NCBI GenBank assembly: GCA_040235565.1
Contig: JBECLA010000053.1
Location: 1 to 15,789 of the forward strand
Reading direction: 5' to 3'
From: JAHEIJ01 sp040235565
Lineage (GTDB): Bacteria; Pseudomonadota; Gammaproteobacteria; UBA6429; Thiohalophilaceae
DNA length: 15,789 nucleotides
Shown: piece by piece, positions 1-7,698 of the stretch
How positions within the stretch are numbered: the first letter of the stretch is position 1
How the letters are laid out: the number at the start of each line of letters is the position of its first letter
Notes under the pieces: generated by a model
What the model saw: only the letters and a program-made list of their open reading frames with translations
What the model was told of the DNA's origin: nothing
Database searches by the model: none
Position numbers and translations under genes: made by a program

Positions 1-270
1 CAGGCCCCGACGATACCGGTGCTCAATAACGTGGACGTCGCCAGTCCCAACGATGCCGATGCCATCCGGGACGCGTTGGTGCGACAGCTTTACAGCCCCG
101 TCCGCTGGGTGGAAACCATCCAGAAAATGGCCAGTGAGGGTGTGGCACAGCTGGTCGAATGTGGACCCGGCAAGGTCCTGGTCGGCCTCAACAAGCGCAT
201 TGAACGCAACATGACGGCCCAGGCGGTGTTTGATCCGGACAGCCTGGTGGCTGCCCTGGCCCAAGAATAA
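1..270 (+). CDS. fabD: Malonyl-CoA:ACP transacylase, C-terminal fragment (5' end outside window)
   Basis: Reading frame 1 is open from the first base to a TAA at 268-270, giving the last 89 residues. The stretches AIRDALVRQLYSPVRW and ECGPGKVLVGLNKRI are typical of the FabD C-terminus, where the GPGKVL segment closes the acyltransferase fold. The catalytic GHSLG serine and active-site histidine lie upstream of the window and cannot be checked. FabD transfers malonyl from CoA to the phosphopantetheine of ACP in the cytoplasm, supplying the elongation unit used by FabF. The fabG start is 18 nt downstream, the usual operon spacing. The internal GTG at 19 is only a valine codon within the protein, not a start. 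The family call is secure from sequence and from gene order. Confidence 0.95.
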   Translation, partial: QAPTIPVLNNVDVASPNDADAIRDALVRQLYSPVRWVETIQKMASEGVAQLVECGPGKVLVGLNKRIERNMTAQAVFDPDSLVAALAQE

Positions 271-288
271 TCTGCAGAGAGAACCGAT

Positions 289-1032
289 ATGACGCTAGAG
301 AACGACATCGCTTTTATATCCGGTGCCAGCCGTGGCATCGGGATGGAAATTGCACTCGAACTGGGACGGCAGGGGGCGACCGTAGCCGGCACCGCTACTT
401 TAGAATCTGGTGCAGAAAACATCTCCAAGTATTTGAAAGAAAATAATATTAATGGTATGGGTGTGGCCATGAATGTGACGGATCAGGCCAGCATCGATAC
501 CGCCCTGAAACAGGTTGAAGACGCCTATGGCGCACCGAGCATCCTGGTGAACAACGCCGGCATCACCCGCGATAACCTGCTGATGCGCATGAAGGATGAG
601 GAGTGGGATGCCATCATGAACACCAACCTGAGTTCGATTTATCGCCTGAGCAAGGCGTGTTTACGGGCCATGATGAAGGCACGTAAGGGGCGCATCATCA
701 GCATTGCCTCCGTGGTCGGGGTTTCCGGTAATGCCGGTCAGACCAATTATGCGGCCGCCAAGGCAGGGGTGATTGGTTTCTCCAAGTCCCTGGCACGGGA
801 AGTGGGTTCACGCGGCATCACCGTGAACGTGGTGGCACCGGGTTTCATCGACACCGACATGACCCGGGCCTTGCCCGAAGCCCAGCGTGAGGCACTGTTA
901 TCCCAGATTCCCCTGGCGCGTCTCGGCCAGGCGGAAGAGATCGCCAAGGCGGTGGCATTTCTGGCCTCCCCGGGAGCAGGCTATATCACCGGGGAAACCA
1001 TCCATGTGAACGGTGGCATGTACATGGCCTGA
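289..1032 (+). CDS. fabG: 3-oxoacyl-ACP reductase FabG
   Basis: A 247-residue short-chain dehydrogenase/reductase that reduces 3-oxoacyl-ACP to 3-hydroxyacyl-ACP with NADPH. The N-terminal cofactor loop is SGASRGIG (11-18), with Ser replacing the usual Thr of TGxxxGIG. NNAG is at 88-91. The catalytic tetrad is visible as N113, S141, Y154 and K158 (YAAAK), each three positions later than in E. coli FabG, which is 244 residues. The C-terminal part contains the family-typical VNVVAPGFIDTDM and ITGETIHVNGGMYM. The start ATG at 289 follows a GCAGAGAGA purine stretch. It lies between fabD and acpP exactly as in the classical fab operon. Function is assigned with high confidence from family knowledge and context. 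Confidence 0.97.
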   Translation: MTLENDIAFISGASRGIGMEIALELGRQGATVAGTATLESGAENISKYLKENNINGMGVAMNVTDQASIDTALKQVEDAYGAPSILVNNAGITRDNLLMRMKDEEWDAIMNTNLSSIYRLSKACLRAMMKARKGRIISIASVVGVSGNAGQTNYAAAKAGVIGFSKSLAREVGSRGITVNVVAPGFIDTDMTRALPEAQREALLSQIPLARLGQAEEIAKAVAFLASPGAGYITGETIHVNGGMYMA

Positions 1033-1103
1033 TGAGGGGCAACTGTCTGAATTAATTTGCAAAAATCAAGTCCTGGGGAATTGCGGTAAAAACACTATTG
1101 ATT

Positions 1104-1133
1104 GTGGCATCTAACGGGTGTTTTCACTACAAT
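1104..1133 (+). promoter_or_regulatory. Candidate acpP promoter
   Basis: In the 149-nt fabG-acpP gap, TACAAT (1128-1133) matches the sigma-70 -10 consensus in 5 of 6 positions. GTGGCA (1104-1109) matches -35 in 4 of 6 with an 18-nt spacer. An internal promoter here would let the very abundant ACP be made in excess of its neighbours, as known in E. coli. Position and spacing are seen directly; activity is inferred. Confidence 0.4.
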
Positions 1134-1181
1134 AGCGGCCGCAGCTCAGGCTGAACGATAATCAAAAGAGGATAAAACGAC

Positions 1182-1415
1182 ATGAGCAGTGTTGAAGAAC
1201 GCGTTGAAAAGATCGTAGTAGAACAACTCGGTGTAAAACCCGAAGAAGTCACCAAGGAAGCCTCCTTCGTCGACGATCTGGGCGCAGACTCATTGGATAC
1301 CGTTGAACTGGTAATGGCGCTGGAAGAGGAATTCGAAACTGAAATTCCCGATGAAGACGCAGAAAAGATCACCACGGTCCAGCAGGCCATCGATTACATT
1401 AACACCCACAGTTAA
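1182..1415 (+). CDS. acpP: Acyl carrier protein
   Basis: A 77-residue, very acidic protein with the hallmark GADSLDTVELVMALE segment. Ser37 (counting Met1) in DSL is the 4'-phosphopantetheine attachment site, and the length and position equal those of E. coli AcpP. The mature carrier shuttles growing acyl chains between FabD, FabG, FabF and other enzymes in the cytoplasm, and also donates acyl groups to lipid A synthesis. The ATG at 1182 is preceded by AAAGAGGA (1165-1172), a good ribosome binding site. The gene is separated from fabG by 149 nt with a candidate promoter and from fabF by a strong terminator, so it may be transcribed partly as a short monocistronic message. Confidence 0.98.
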   Translation: MSSVEERVEKIVVEQLGVKPEEVTKEASFVDDLGADSLDTVELVMALEEEFETEIPDEDAEKITTVQQAIDYINTHS

Positions 1416-1438
1416 TCAACCTGCTGGTCCAAGTTACT

Positions 1439-1476
1439 GGCCGCAACCACAGGATTGCCTGTGGTTGCGGCCTTTT
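1439..1476 (+). terminator. Strong intrinsic terminator after acpP
   Basis: A perfect 15-bp inverted repeat is visible: left arm 1439-1453 (GGCCGCAACCACAGG), 4-nt loop ATTG (1454-1457), right arm 1458-1472, followed at once by TTTT and a T-rich stretch. It begins 23 nt after the acpP stop. This is a textbook rho-independent terminator and should limit read-through from acpP into fabF, setting a high ACP:FabF ratio. With no obvious strong promoter in the 41 nt that remain before fabF, fabF and the following genes may depend on partial read-through. Confidence 0.9.
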
Positions 1477-1517
1477 GTATTTCCGCCTGAATTCAAACTG
1501 CACAAGAGGACATCCCG

Positions 1518-2759
1518 TTGAGTAAACGTCGTGTTGTGGTCACCGGACTGGGAATGGTGTCGCCGGTTGGTCTGGATGTTAAAACGTCATGGGAAAATAT
1601 TCTCGCCGGTAAAAGCGGGATTCGACCGATTGAACATTTCGACGTGTCTGATTTTTCGGTGCGTTTCGGTGGCTCGGTCCGGGGTTTTGATGTTTCCAGG
1701 GTCCTGTCGACGAAAGAAGCCCGCAAAATGGATGTTTTTATCCATTACGGCATCGCCGCGGCCAGGGAAGCAATCGAAGATGCCGGGCTGGAAGTCACGG
1801 ACGCGAACGCGGAACGTATCGGGGTGCATATCGGTTCCGGTATCGGTGGCCTGCCGGCTATCGAGAAGGGTTATGAAGCCTACCTGAAAGGCGGACCGCG
1901 AAAATTTTCTCCTTTCTTTATCCCCAGCGCCATCATTAACATGATCTCCGGCAACCTTTCCATCATGTACGGAATGAAAGGTCCCAACCTGGCCATGGTC
2001 ACGGCCTGTGCCACGGCCACCCATGGGATTGGCGATGCCGCCCGGATCATCGAGTACGGCGATGCCGATGTGATGATTGCCGGAGGGGCGGAAATGGCAA
2101 CCAGTCCCAGTGGCCTGGGCGGGTTTGCCGCGGCGCGGGCCTTGTCGACCCGTAACGATGACCCTGAAACGGCTTCCCGCCCCTGGGATGCGGATCGGGA
2201 CGGTTTTGTGCTCGCGGACGGGGCCGGGGTGCTGGTGTTGGAAGAATATGAATTCGCCAAAAAACGTGGTGCAAAGATTTATGCGGAATTGTCCGGGTTT
2301 GGTATGAGCGGTGACGCCTATCACATGACGGCACCGTCGGAAGGCGGGGAAGGGGCGAGCCGTTGCATGAATGCGGCCCTGCGTAACGCCGGTGTCAATC
2401 CTGAAGAAGTGAATTACATCAATGCCCATGGCACTTCGACGCCGGCGGGTGACCGCGCGGAAGTTATGGCAGCCAAGCGCACGTTTGGTGACTATGCCTA
2501 CAAACTGGCAATGAGTTCCACCAAATCCATGACCGGCCACGCCCTGGGTGCAGCGGGCGGGCTGGAAGCGGTGTTCACCGTCAAGGCCATCGCGGATCAG
2601 GTTGCACCGCCCACGATTAATATCTTCAACCAGGATCCGGAATGTGATCTGGATTTCGTACCGGGCACCGCGCGAGAAATGGCTATCAAGATCGCGATTT
2701 CCAATTCGTTTGGTTTTGGTGGCACCAACGGTACCCTGGTCTTTCGCAAGCCGGACTGA
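1518..2759 (+). CDS. fabF: 3-oxoacyl-ACP synthase II (KAS II)
   Basis: At 413 residues this equals E. coli FabF in length. It condenses malonyl-ACP with acyl-ACP, the elongation step. The thiolase-fold catalytic triad is present: C164 in VTACATATHGIG, H304 in NAHGTSTPAGD and H341 in SMTGHALGAAGG, with K336 nearby. The C-terminal SNSFGFGGTNGTLVF glycine-rich loop is intact. The start is taken as TTG at 1518 because AAGAGGA (1504-1510) lies 7 nt upstream and the next residues SKRRVVVTGLGMVSP match the family N-terminus; no ATG fits. It lies downstream of the acpP terminator and 23 nt before pabB. FabF rather than FabB is favoured by the length, the sequence and adjacency to acpP. Confidence 0.97.
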   Translation: MSKRRVVVTGLGMVSPVGLDVKTSWENILAGKSGIRPIEHFDVSDFSVRFGGSVRGFDVSRVLSTKEARKMDVFIHYGIAAAREAIEDAGLEVTDANAERIGVHIGSGIGGLPAIEKGYEAYLKGGPRKFSPFFIPSAIINMISGNLSIMYGMKGPNLAMVTACATATHGIGDAARIIEYGDADVMIAGGAEMATSPSGLGGFAAARALSTRNDDPETASRPWDADRDGFVLADGAGVLVLEEYEFAKKRGAKIYAELSGFGMSGDAYHMTAPSEGGEGASRCMNAALRNAGVNPEEVNYINAHGTSTPAGDRAEVMAAKRTFGDYAYKLAMSSTKSMTGHALGAAGGLEAVFTVKAIADQVAPPTINIFNQDPECDLDFVPGTAREMAIKIAISNSFGFGGTNGTLVFRKPD

Positions 2760-2782
2760 TCGTCAGTCCGGTCCGGGAGCCC

Positions 2783-4150
2783 GTGAATACACACCTTGTT
2801 CGCCACGCGGGTCTGACCGATCTGTTGTCGCTGCAACGCGAGCAGCCTGACGAATTTCCCTTCTTGTTACAAAGTGCGGTGGCCGATGCCGGTCAGCATG
2901 CTGCGGCGCGCTATGACATTCTGTTTGCCTTTCCCAGTGATACCTTGCAACTGACGACGGATGGTCGTGTGTTGCTGGATCACATTGAGACAGAATCAAC
3001 GGATTTTCTGCACCAGCTGGATCGGGTCTGGCAACAGGCGGCCCATCATCATCGCGGCGTGGAAAGTGAAGTGCCATTTCGTGGCGGCTGGTTCCTGTAC
3101 CTGGGCTATGAACTGGCAGGTCAGATCGAACCCCGCTTGAATTTGCCATTGACGGGTAACACCTTGCCCATTGCAGCGGCAACCCGAATACCGGCCGCCA
3201 TCCTGAATGATCATGCGACCCGGGAAACGATCCTGGTTGCAGAAACCGCGGAACTGCTGGCGGAACTGGAACTCATCCTCGAGACCCCGCCTCAGGCCAG
3301 TACCAGAACGGCAATACCCGCCGTCGCCATGCAGGGGGATGTGCCCCGGGCCTATCTGGATCAGGTGGCCCGGGTAAAACATTACATCATCGAAGGAGAT
3401 GTCTTTCAGGTTAACCTGTCGCGCGCCTGGCGCGGCAAACGGCCGGCGGGAATTACCCCGGCCGATGTCTACGCGCGATTATGCCAGACCAATCCTGCGC
3501 CGTTTGCCGGCCTGGCGACCTTCCCGCAGGGATCGGTTCTCAGTTCCTCACCGGAACGATTGTTACGGGTTCAGGACGGATGGGCCGAGACACGTCCCAT
3601 TGCCGGCACCCGACCGCGAAGTCAGTCACAAGCGGATGATGCCGCACTCAAAACCGAACTGATTCGCCATCCCAAGGAACGGGCGGAACACATCATGTTG
3701 ATCGATCTGGAGCGCAATGATCTCGGGCGGGTGTGCAAACCGGGGAGTATCGAAGTCAATGAGATGATGGTGCTGGAGAGTTATGCGCATGTGCATCATA
3801 TTGTCTCCAATGTGCGGGGTGAATTACGCGATGAGGTCAGCCCCGGCCAGGCAATACGTGCGGTGTTTCCCGGCGGGACCATTACCGGTTGTCCCAAGGA
3901 ACGTTGTATGGCCATTATTGCCGAACTGGAACAGACGGCACGTGGCGCCTATACCGGCTCCATGGGGTATCTGAACCATAATGGGGATATGGACCTGAAT
4001 ATCCTGATTCGCAGCATCACGATGGACAACGACACCATCAGTTTGCGAGCGGGCGCCGGCGTGGTGGCCGACTCTGTTGCCGAGAGTGAACTGGAGGAAA
4101 CCTGTCACAAAGCGAGGGGAATGTTGCTCGCGTTGGGAGCAGAGCCGTGA
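2783..4150 (+). CDS. pabB: Aminodeoxychorismate synthase component I, PIAGT type
   Basis: A 455-residue chorismate-binding enzyme, which with a PabA glutaminase converts chorismate to 4-amino-4-deoxychorismate for folate. Family blocks seen in order: YIIEGDVFQVNLSRAW (201-216), SSSPERLLRV (254-263), ETRPIAGTRPR (269-279), MLIDLERNDLGRVC (305-318), FPGGTITGCPKE (362-373) and GAYTGSMGYL (388-397). Residue 274 is Ala in PIAGT, where E. coli PabB has the covalent-catalysis Lys of PIKGT. PIAGT is typical of TrpE but is also known in a subclass of genuine PabB proteins, and the 4-nt overlap with pabC supports PabB. No glutaminase gene is nearby. Start GTG 2783 is chosen for N-terminal fit to the family; GGGAG at 2775-2779 is rather close to it. 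Confidence 0.88.
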   Translation: MNTHLVRHAGLTDLLSLQREQPDEFPFLLQSAVADAGQHAAARYDILFAFPSDTLQLTTDGRVLLDHIETESTDFLHQLDRVWQQAAHHHRGVESEVPFRGGWFLYLGYELAGQIEPRLNLPLTGNTLPIAAATRIPAAILNDHATRETILVAETAELLAELELILETPPQASTRTAIPAVAMQGDVPRAYLDQVARVKHYIIEGDVFQVNLSRAWRGKRPAGITPADVYARLCQTNPAPFAGLATFPQGSVLSSSPERLLRVQDGWAETRPIAGTRPRSQSQADDAALKTELIRHPKERAEHIMLIDLERNDLGRVCKPGSIEVNEMMVLESYAHVHHIVSNVRGELRDEVSPGQAIRAVFPGGTITGCPKERCMAIIAELEQTARGAYTGSMGYLNHNGDMDLNILIRSITMDNDTISLRAGAGVVADSVAESELEETCHKARGMLLALGAEP

Positions 4151-5004
4151 CATCACGATGTTGGATCAATGGGGTTGAACAAGCCCACATCGGGATAACC
4201 GATCGTGGCCTGCAGTATGGTGATGGCCTGTTTGAAACCCTGGCGGCATTTGATGGGCATTGTCCCTGGTTCGAAGCGCATTACCAACGTTTAGTGGCAG
4301 GATGTGATCGCCTCGCCATCCCGCTGCCGGATAAAACGATATTGTTACAGGAGGTGGCGCAGGCGGCGGCAGGCCAACAGCGGGCGGTGATCAAAATCAT
4401 GCTTACCAGTGGCAGCGGCGGTCGCGGTTATGCGCGACCCGACACGTTGCAACCCAGCCGCATCGTGCAATGCCATTCCTGGCCGGACTATCCTGATGCC
4501 TGCTGGCAAGAGGGGGTGGTGTTGAAATCGTGTCAGACCCGGCTTGGCTGCAATCCGGCGCTGGCCGGGATCAAACATCTGAACCGGCTGGAACAGGTAC
4601 TGGCGCGTAACGAATGGTCCCCCGGTGAGGCTGCCGAAGGCCTGATGTGTGATCTGCAGGGGAAGGTCATCGAGGGCACCATGAGTAATCTATTCCTGGT
4701 GCGAGAGAATGCCCTGTTTACACCGAATATTGATCTTTGCGGTGTGGCCGGCGTGATGCGGCGCTGGGTTCTCGATAACGCCTCCCGGTTGGGTTTTGAA
4801 ACAAAGGAAGTCGCAGTAAGCATTCAGGATATTCAACAAGCTGACGAAGTCATGCTGACGAACTCGTTGATTGGTTTATGGCCTGTCAAAACTTTTGAAA
4901 CCTGTCACTATCGACCTGGCCCGGTGTATCAAGCCTTGATAAAGTACCTCGTCACCGAGTATCCATTGATCAGTACCCCGGCAATGAGCAGATTAGATGC
5001 GTAA
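4147..5004 (+). CDS. pabC: 4-amino-4-deoxychorismate lyase
   Basis: A 285-residue fold-type IV PLP enzyme that cleaves aminodeoxychorismate to p-aminobenzoate and pyruvate. It shows the branched-chain-aminotransferase-like signature: ITDRGLQYGDGLFETL (17-32), the PLP lysine K143 in AGIKHLNRLEQVLARNEW, and IEGTMSNLF (175-183), whose Glu and following residues bind the cofactor. The end segment DEVMLTNSLIGLWPV (233-247) also fits PabC rather than IlvE. The GTG start at 4147 overlaps the pabB TGA (GTGA), indicating translational coupling of two consecutive pathway steps. In E. coli pabC follows fabF directly, so here pabB has come between. The 3' end overlaps mltG by 8 nt. E. coli PabC is 269 residues, so the extra length is minor. 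Confidence 0.93.
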   Translation: MTSRCWINGVEQAHIGITDRGLQYGDGLFETLAAFDGHCPWFEAHYQRLVAGCDRLAIPLPDKTILLQEVAQAAAGQQRAVIKIMLTSGSGGRGYARPDTLQPSRIVQCHSWPDYPDACWQEGVVLKSCQTRLGCNPALAGIKHLNRLEQVLARNEWSPGEAAEGLMCDLQGKVIEGTMSNLFLVRENALFTPNIDLCGVAGVMRRWVLDNASRLGFETKEVAVSIQDIQQADEVMLTNSLIGLWPVKTFETCHYRPGPVYQALIKYLVTEYPLISTPAMSRLDA

Positions 5005-6043
5005 ACAACTCTTCAAGCTCGGCATGTTGTTATTCCTGCTGGTGGCAGTCGCCCTGGCCTGGATCGGGTATGACGTGAACCAGTATCTGAACGAGCCCAT
5101 GCCAATCCAGCAGACCCAACATTACGAACTCAAGCCGGGTTCCAACTTTGTTCGCGTGGTAAATGAATTAAAGCAGGCCGGCATGATTAGCCAGTCACGT
5201 TACCTCCGCTGGTACGGTCGGCTCACCGGTAAGGCGCGGCAGATCAAAGCCGGGGAATATGAAATACCGGTCGGGCTGACACCACGCCAGTTACTCGACA
5301 TGATGGTCATCGGCAAAGTACGGCAATATGCCCTGACCCTGGTGGAAGGCTGGGACTTTCGCCAGGTGATGGATGCGGTACACAGTCATCCCTCGCTCGA
5401 ACACACCCTGCTGGGACTGGATAACGCGGCGATCATGGCGCGGCTGGATCATCCGGAGGAACATCCTGAAGGCCGGTTTCTGCCGGATACTTACCATTTT
5501 CCCAAGGGCCTGAGTGATGTGGCGTTTCTCAAGCGGGCCTATGAGGCCATGGCGCGCACCCTGGCCCAGGAGTGGGAAGGGCGCGCCGTCGGGTTGCCGT
5601 TGCTAACACCGTATGAAGCGTTGATCCTTGCCTCGATTGTCGAGAAGGAGACCGGTCTGGCGAGTGAGCGTCAGGCGATTGCAGGTGTTTTTGTCCGACG
5701 CCTGGAGCGGGGGATGCGCCTGCAAACCGATCCGACGGTCATCTACGGGATGGGCGAACGTTACGACGGCAATATTCGCAAAAAGGACTTGCTGGAAGAT
5801 ACCCCTTACAATACCTATCGGCGTGCGGGCTTGCCTCCGACACCGATTGCCATGCCAGGCCGGGATGCCCTGCACGCCACGTTGCATCCGGATGAGAGTC
5901 AGAATATTTATTTCGTTTCCAGGGGGGATGGCAGCCATCATTTTTCGGCGACCCTGGAAGAACATAATAATGCGGTGATCAAGTATCAACTCAAGGGCCG
6001 GAAGCGACCCTTTTCGTCCTATACTCCACCCGCTAACGAATAA
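4997..6043 (+). CDS. mltG: Endolytic murein transglycosylase MltG (YceG family)
   Basis: A 348-residue inner-membrane enzyme that cuts nascent glycan strands in the periplasm and is thought to set chain termination. One N-terminal membrane helix spans about residues 8-26 (LGMLLFLLVAVALAWIG) after a short basic tail, so the protein is anchored with the bulk outside. A LysM-like region occupies about 46-108 (KPGSNFVRVVNELKQ, IKAGEYEI). The catalytic glutamate is E218 in ASIVEKETG, the same number as in E. coli, followed by GVFVRRLERGMRLQTDPTVI and the TPYNTYRRAGLPPTPI block. ATG 4997 overlaps pabC by 8 nt. Gene order pabC-mltG-tmk is conserved in many gammaproteobacteria. Confidence 0.95.
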   Translation: MRKQLFKLGMLLFLLVAVALAWIGYDVNQYLNEPMPIQQTQHYELKPGSNFVRVVNELKQAGMISQSRYLRWYGRLTGKARQIKAGEYEIPVGLTPRQLLDMMVIGKVRQYALTLVEGWDFRQVMDAVHSHPSLEHTLLGLDNAAIMARLDHPEEHPEGRFLPDTYHFPKGLSDVAFLKRAYEAMARTLAQEWEGRAVGLPLLTPYEALILASIVEKETGLASERQAIAGVFVRRLERGMRLQTDPTVIYGMGERYDGNIRKKDLLEDTPYNTYRRAGLPPTPIAMPGRDALHATLHPDESQNIYFVSRGDGSHHFSATLEEHNNAVIKYQLKGRKRPFSSYTPPANE

Positions 6044-6063
6044 CAGAACAATAAACGGAATCC

Positions 6064-6687
6064 ATGCCAGGAAAATTCATCACGGTCGAAGGCAGTGAAG
6101 GTGTCGGCAAGAGCAGCAATCTCGCCTTCATTGAAACGTACCTGCACAACGCCGGTATCAATGTCCTGCGTACCCGCGAACCGGGCGGCACCTCGCTGGG
6201 TGAAGCAGTGCGCGAGTTATTACTGGATGCCCGCCAAAGTGCCATGTGTGATGACACCGAGTTATTGTTGATGTTTGCCGCCCGGGCACAGCATCTGGCA
6301 GAAGTGATCCGTCCGGCGATGGCGGCAGGCCAATGGGTGCTGTGTGATCGGTTTACCGATGCGACCTATGCCTACCAGGGCGGGGGCCGGGGTGTGCCGA
6401 TGGAACGGATCCGCATACTGGAAGACTGGGTGCAGGCTGAACTGCGCCCGGATCATACCCTGTTACTGGATATGCCGGTGGCAGCCGGTCTGCAACGGGC
6501 CGGCGCGCGCAGTGAGCCGGATCGCTTCGAACAGGAGCAACAGGCCTTTTTTGAACGCGTGCGCGAAACTTATCTGGCACGCGCCAGGGCGGAGCCGGCG
6601 CGCTTCCATGTGATTGATGCTGCCCCGGCGCTGGAGAAAGTCCAGGCGCAGATCGCTACCGTGTTACACCAGATCCTGCAATCATGA
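6064..6687 (+). CDS. tmk: Thymidylate kinase
   Basis: A 207-residue P-loop kinase that phosphorylates dTMP to dTDP, essential for dTTP supply. The Walker A loop is GSEGVGKS (10-17), with Ser rather than Thr at the last position. The REPGGT motif (38-43) binds thymidylate, CDRFTDATYAYQGGGRG (94-110) holds the DR(Y/F/H) signature, and AGARSEPDRFE (147-156) forms the LID. Length is normal for the family (E. coli 213). Start ATG 6064 lies 20 nt after mltG with only a weak CGGAA element (6056-6060) upstream; the following residues PGKFITVEG fit the family N-terminus. Its last codon overlaps holB in an ATGA, so both replication genes are probably coupled. Confidence 0.96.
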   Translation: MPGKFITVEGSEGVGKSSNLAFIETYLHNAGINVLRTREPGGTSLGEAVRELLLDARQSAMCDDTELLLMFAARAQHLAEVIRPAMAAGQWVLCDRFTDATYAYQGGGRGVPMERIRILEDWVQAELRPDHTLLLDMPVAAGLQRAGARSEPDRFEQEQQAFFERVRETYLARARAEPARFHVIDAAPALEKVQAQIATVLHQILQS

Positions 6688-7688
6688 CGATGTTACCGCC
6701 CTGGCTTGTCACGACATTTGCTGATTTGCACCAGCGCCGGTCACAAGGGCGCCTGGCGCATGCGCTGTTGTTGAGCGGCCCGGCCGGGATCGGCAAGCAA
6801 CAGCTGGCGGAGTTGTTTGCCCAGTCACTGTTGTGTGCCGAGCCGCAGGCAGATGGTTCGCCCTGTGGCCACTGTCATGCCTGTTCCCTCTATACCGCCG
6901 GCACGCATCCGGATTTGTTCCGCCTCGGTCCGGAAGACGATTCAAAGAATATCCGGATCGATCAGATCCGGGCCCTGATTGAAGGACTTTCTCTCAGCAG
7001 CCATTACGGGCGCTACAAGGTGGTGATGCTGAACCCCGCCGATGCCATGAATATCGCGGCAGCCAATGCCCTGCTGAAGACCCTGGAAGAGCCGCCCGCC
7101 AACACCGTGCTGTTATTGATGACTGACCGGCCTTCTTTCCTGCCGGCGACGATTCGCAGTCGCTGTCAGACGCTGCGTCTGGCATTGCCGCCAGCGGATG
7201 TGGCCGAAGCCTGGCTGGCAGCGCAGATCGACGATCCCGAGGCGACCCCGGTGTTGCTGGCATTGGCGGGGGGCGCTCCATTGGCGGCCCTGGAACAGGC
7301 AGAGGTGCAATTGACCCGTCGGCAGGAACTGCTGAACGGCTGGCAGCAACTGGCCCGCGGTAAAGCCGATCCGGTCAAATTGGCGGCTGAGTGGGTAAAG
7401 CCGGATCTACAACTGCCGATAAGCTGGGTGTACAGCTGGGTTGCGGACATGATTCGACTCCGGAGCAGTGGCGAAAAACATCTAATAAATCAAGATGCTA
7501 ATGCTACTTTGCAGAATCTGGCTGAAGAGTTAGACTTAACACGATTATACGGTTTGCTGGATCGGGTCCTGGAGGCAAGAAAGCTGTTAAACAGTCAGGT
7601 TAATCCCCAGACCCTGATGGAAGGCATCTTGTTATACTGGAGCAACATGCCCAGACACAGCGTATCGGCACAGACCAACCAACAGTAG
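6684..7688 (+). CDS. holB: DNA polymerase III subunit delta' (clamp loader)
   Basis: A 334-residue clamp-loader subunit, the same length class as E. coli HolB. Domain I begins with HALLLSGPAGIGKQQLAE, a P-loop whose GPAGIGK (32-38) is better preserved than in E. coli delta', though the usual Ser/Thr after Lys is Gln. Four cysteines suited to the zinc module are at C51, C61, C64 and C67 (CGHCHAC). The NALLKTLEEPPANT block (128-141) and the SRC motif at 159-161 are characteristic; the SRC arginine acts on ATP bound by the neighbouring subunit. The C-terminal half is alpha-helical collar sequence and less conserved. It overlaps tmk by 4 nt and ends 10 nt before pilZ. Confidence 0.94.
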   Translation: MTMLPPWLVTTFADLHQRRSQGRLAHALLLSGPAGIGKQQLAELFAQSLLCAEPQADGSPCGHCHACSLYTAGTHPDLFRLGPEDDSKNIRIDQIRALIEGLSLSSHYGRYKVVMLNPADAMNIAAANALLKTLEEPPANTVLLLMTDRPSFLPATIRSRCQTLRLALPPADVAEAWLAAQIDDPEATPVLLALAGGAPLAALEQAEVQLTRRQELLNGWQQLARGKADPVKLAAEWVKPDLQLPISWVYSWVADMIRLRSSGEKHLINQDANATLQNLAEELDLTRLYGLLDRVLEARKLLNSQVNPQTLMEGILLYWSNMPRHSVSAQTNQQ

Positions 7689-7698
7689 AGGATCGAAT

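Noticed and set aside
1587..2540. A 317-codon open frame on the minus strand opposite fabF
   Set aside because: It is entirely antisense to fabF, whose full-length family match is beyond doubt. The translation is rich in His, Arg, Gly and Pro, as expected of a mirror frame in GC-rich coding DNA.
2783..4150. Assignment as TrpE (anthranilate synthase) because of PIAGT
   Set aside because: The length (455) and N-terminal sequence fit PabB better, and it overlaps pabC, the next enzyme of p-aminobenzoate synthesis. PIAGT occurs in known PabB proteins.
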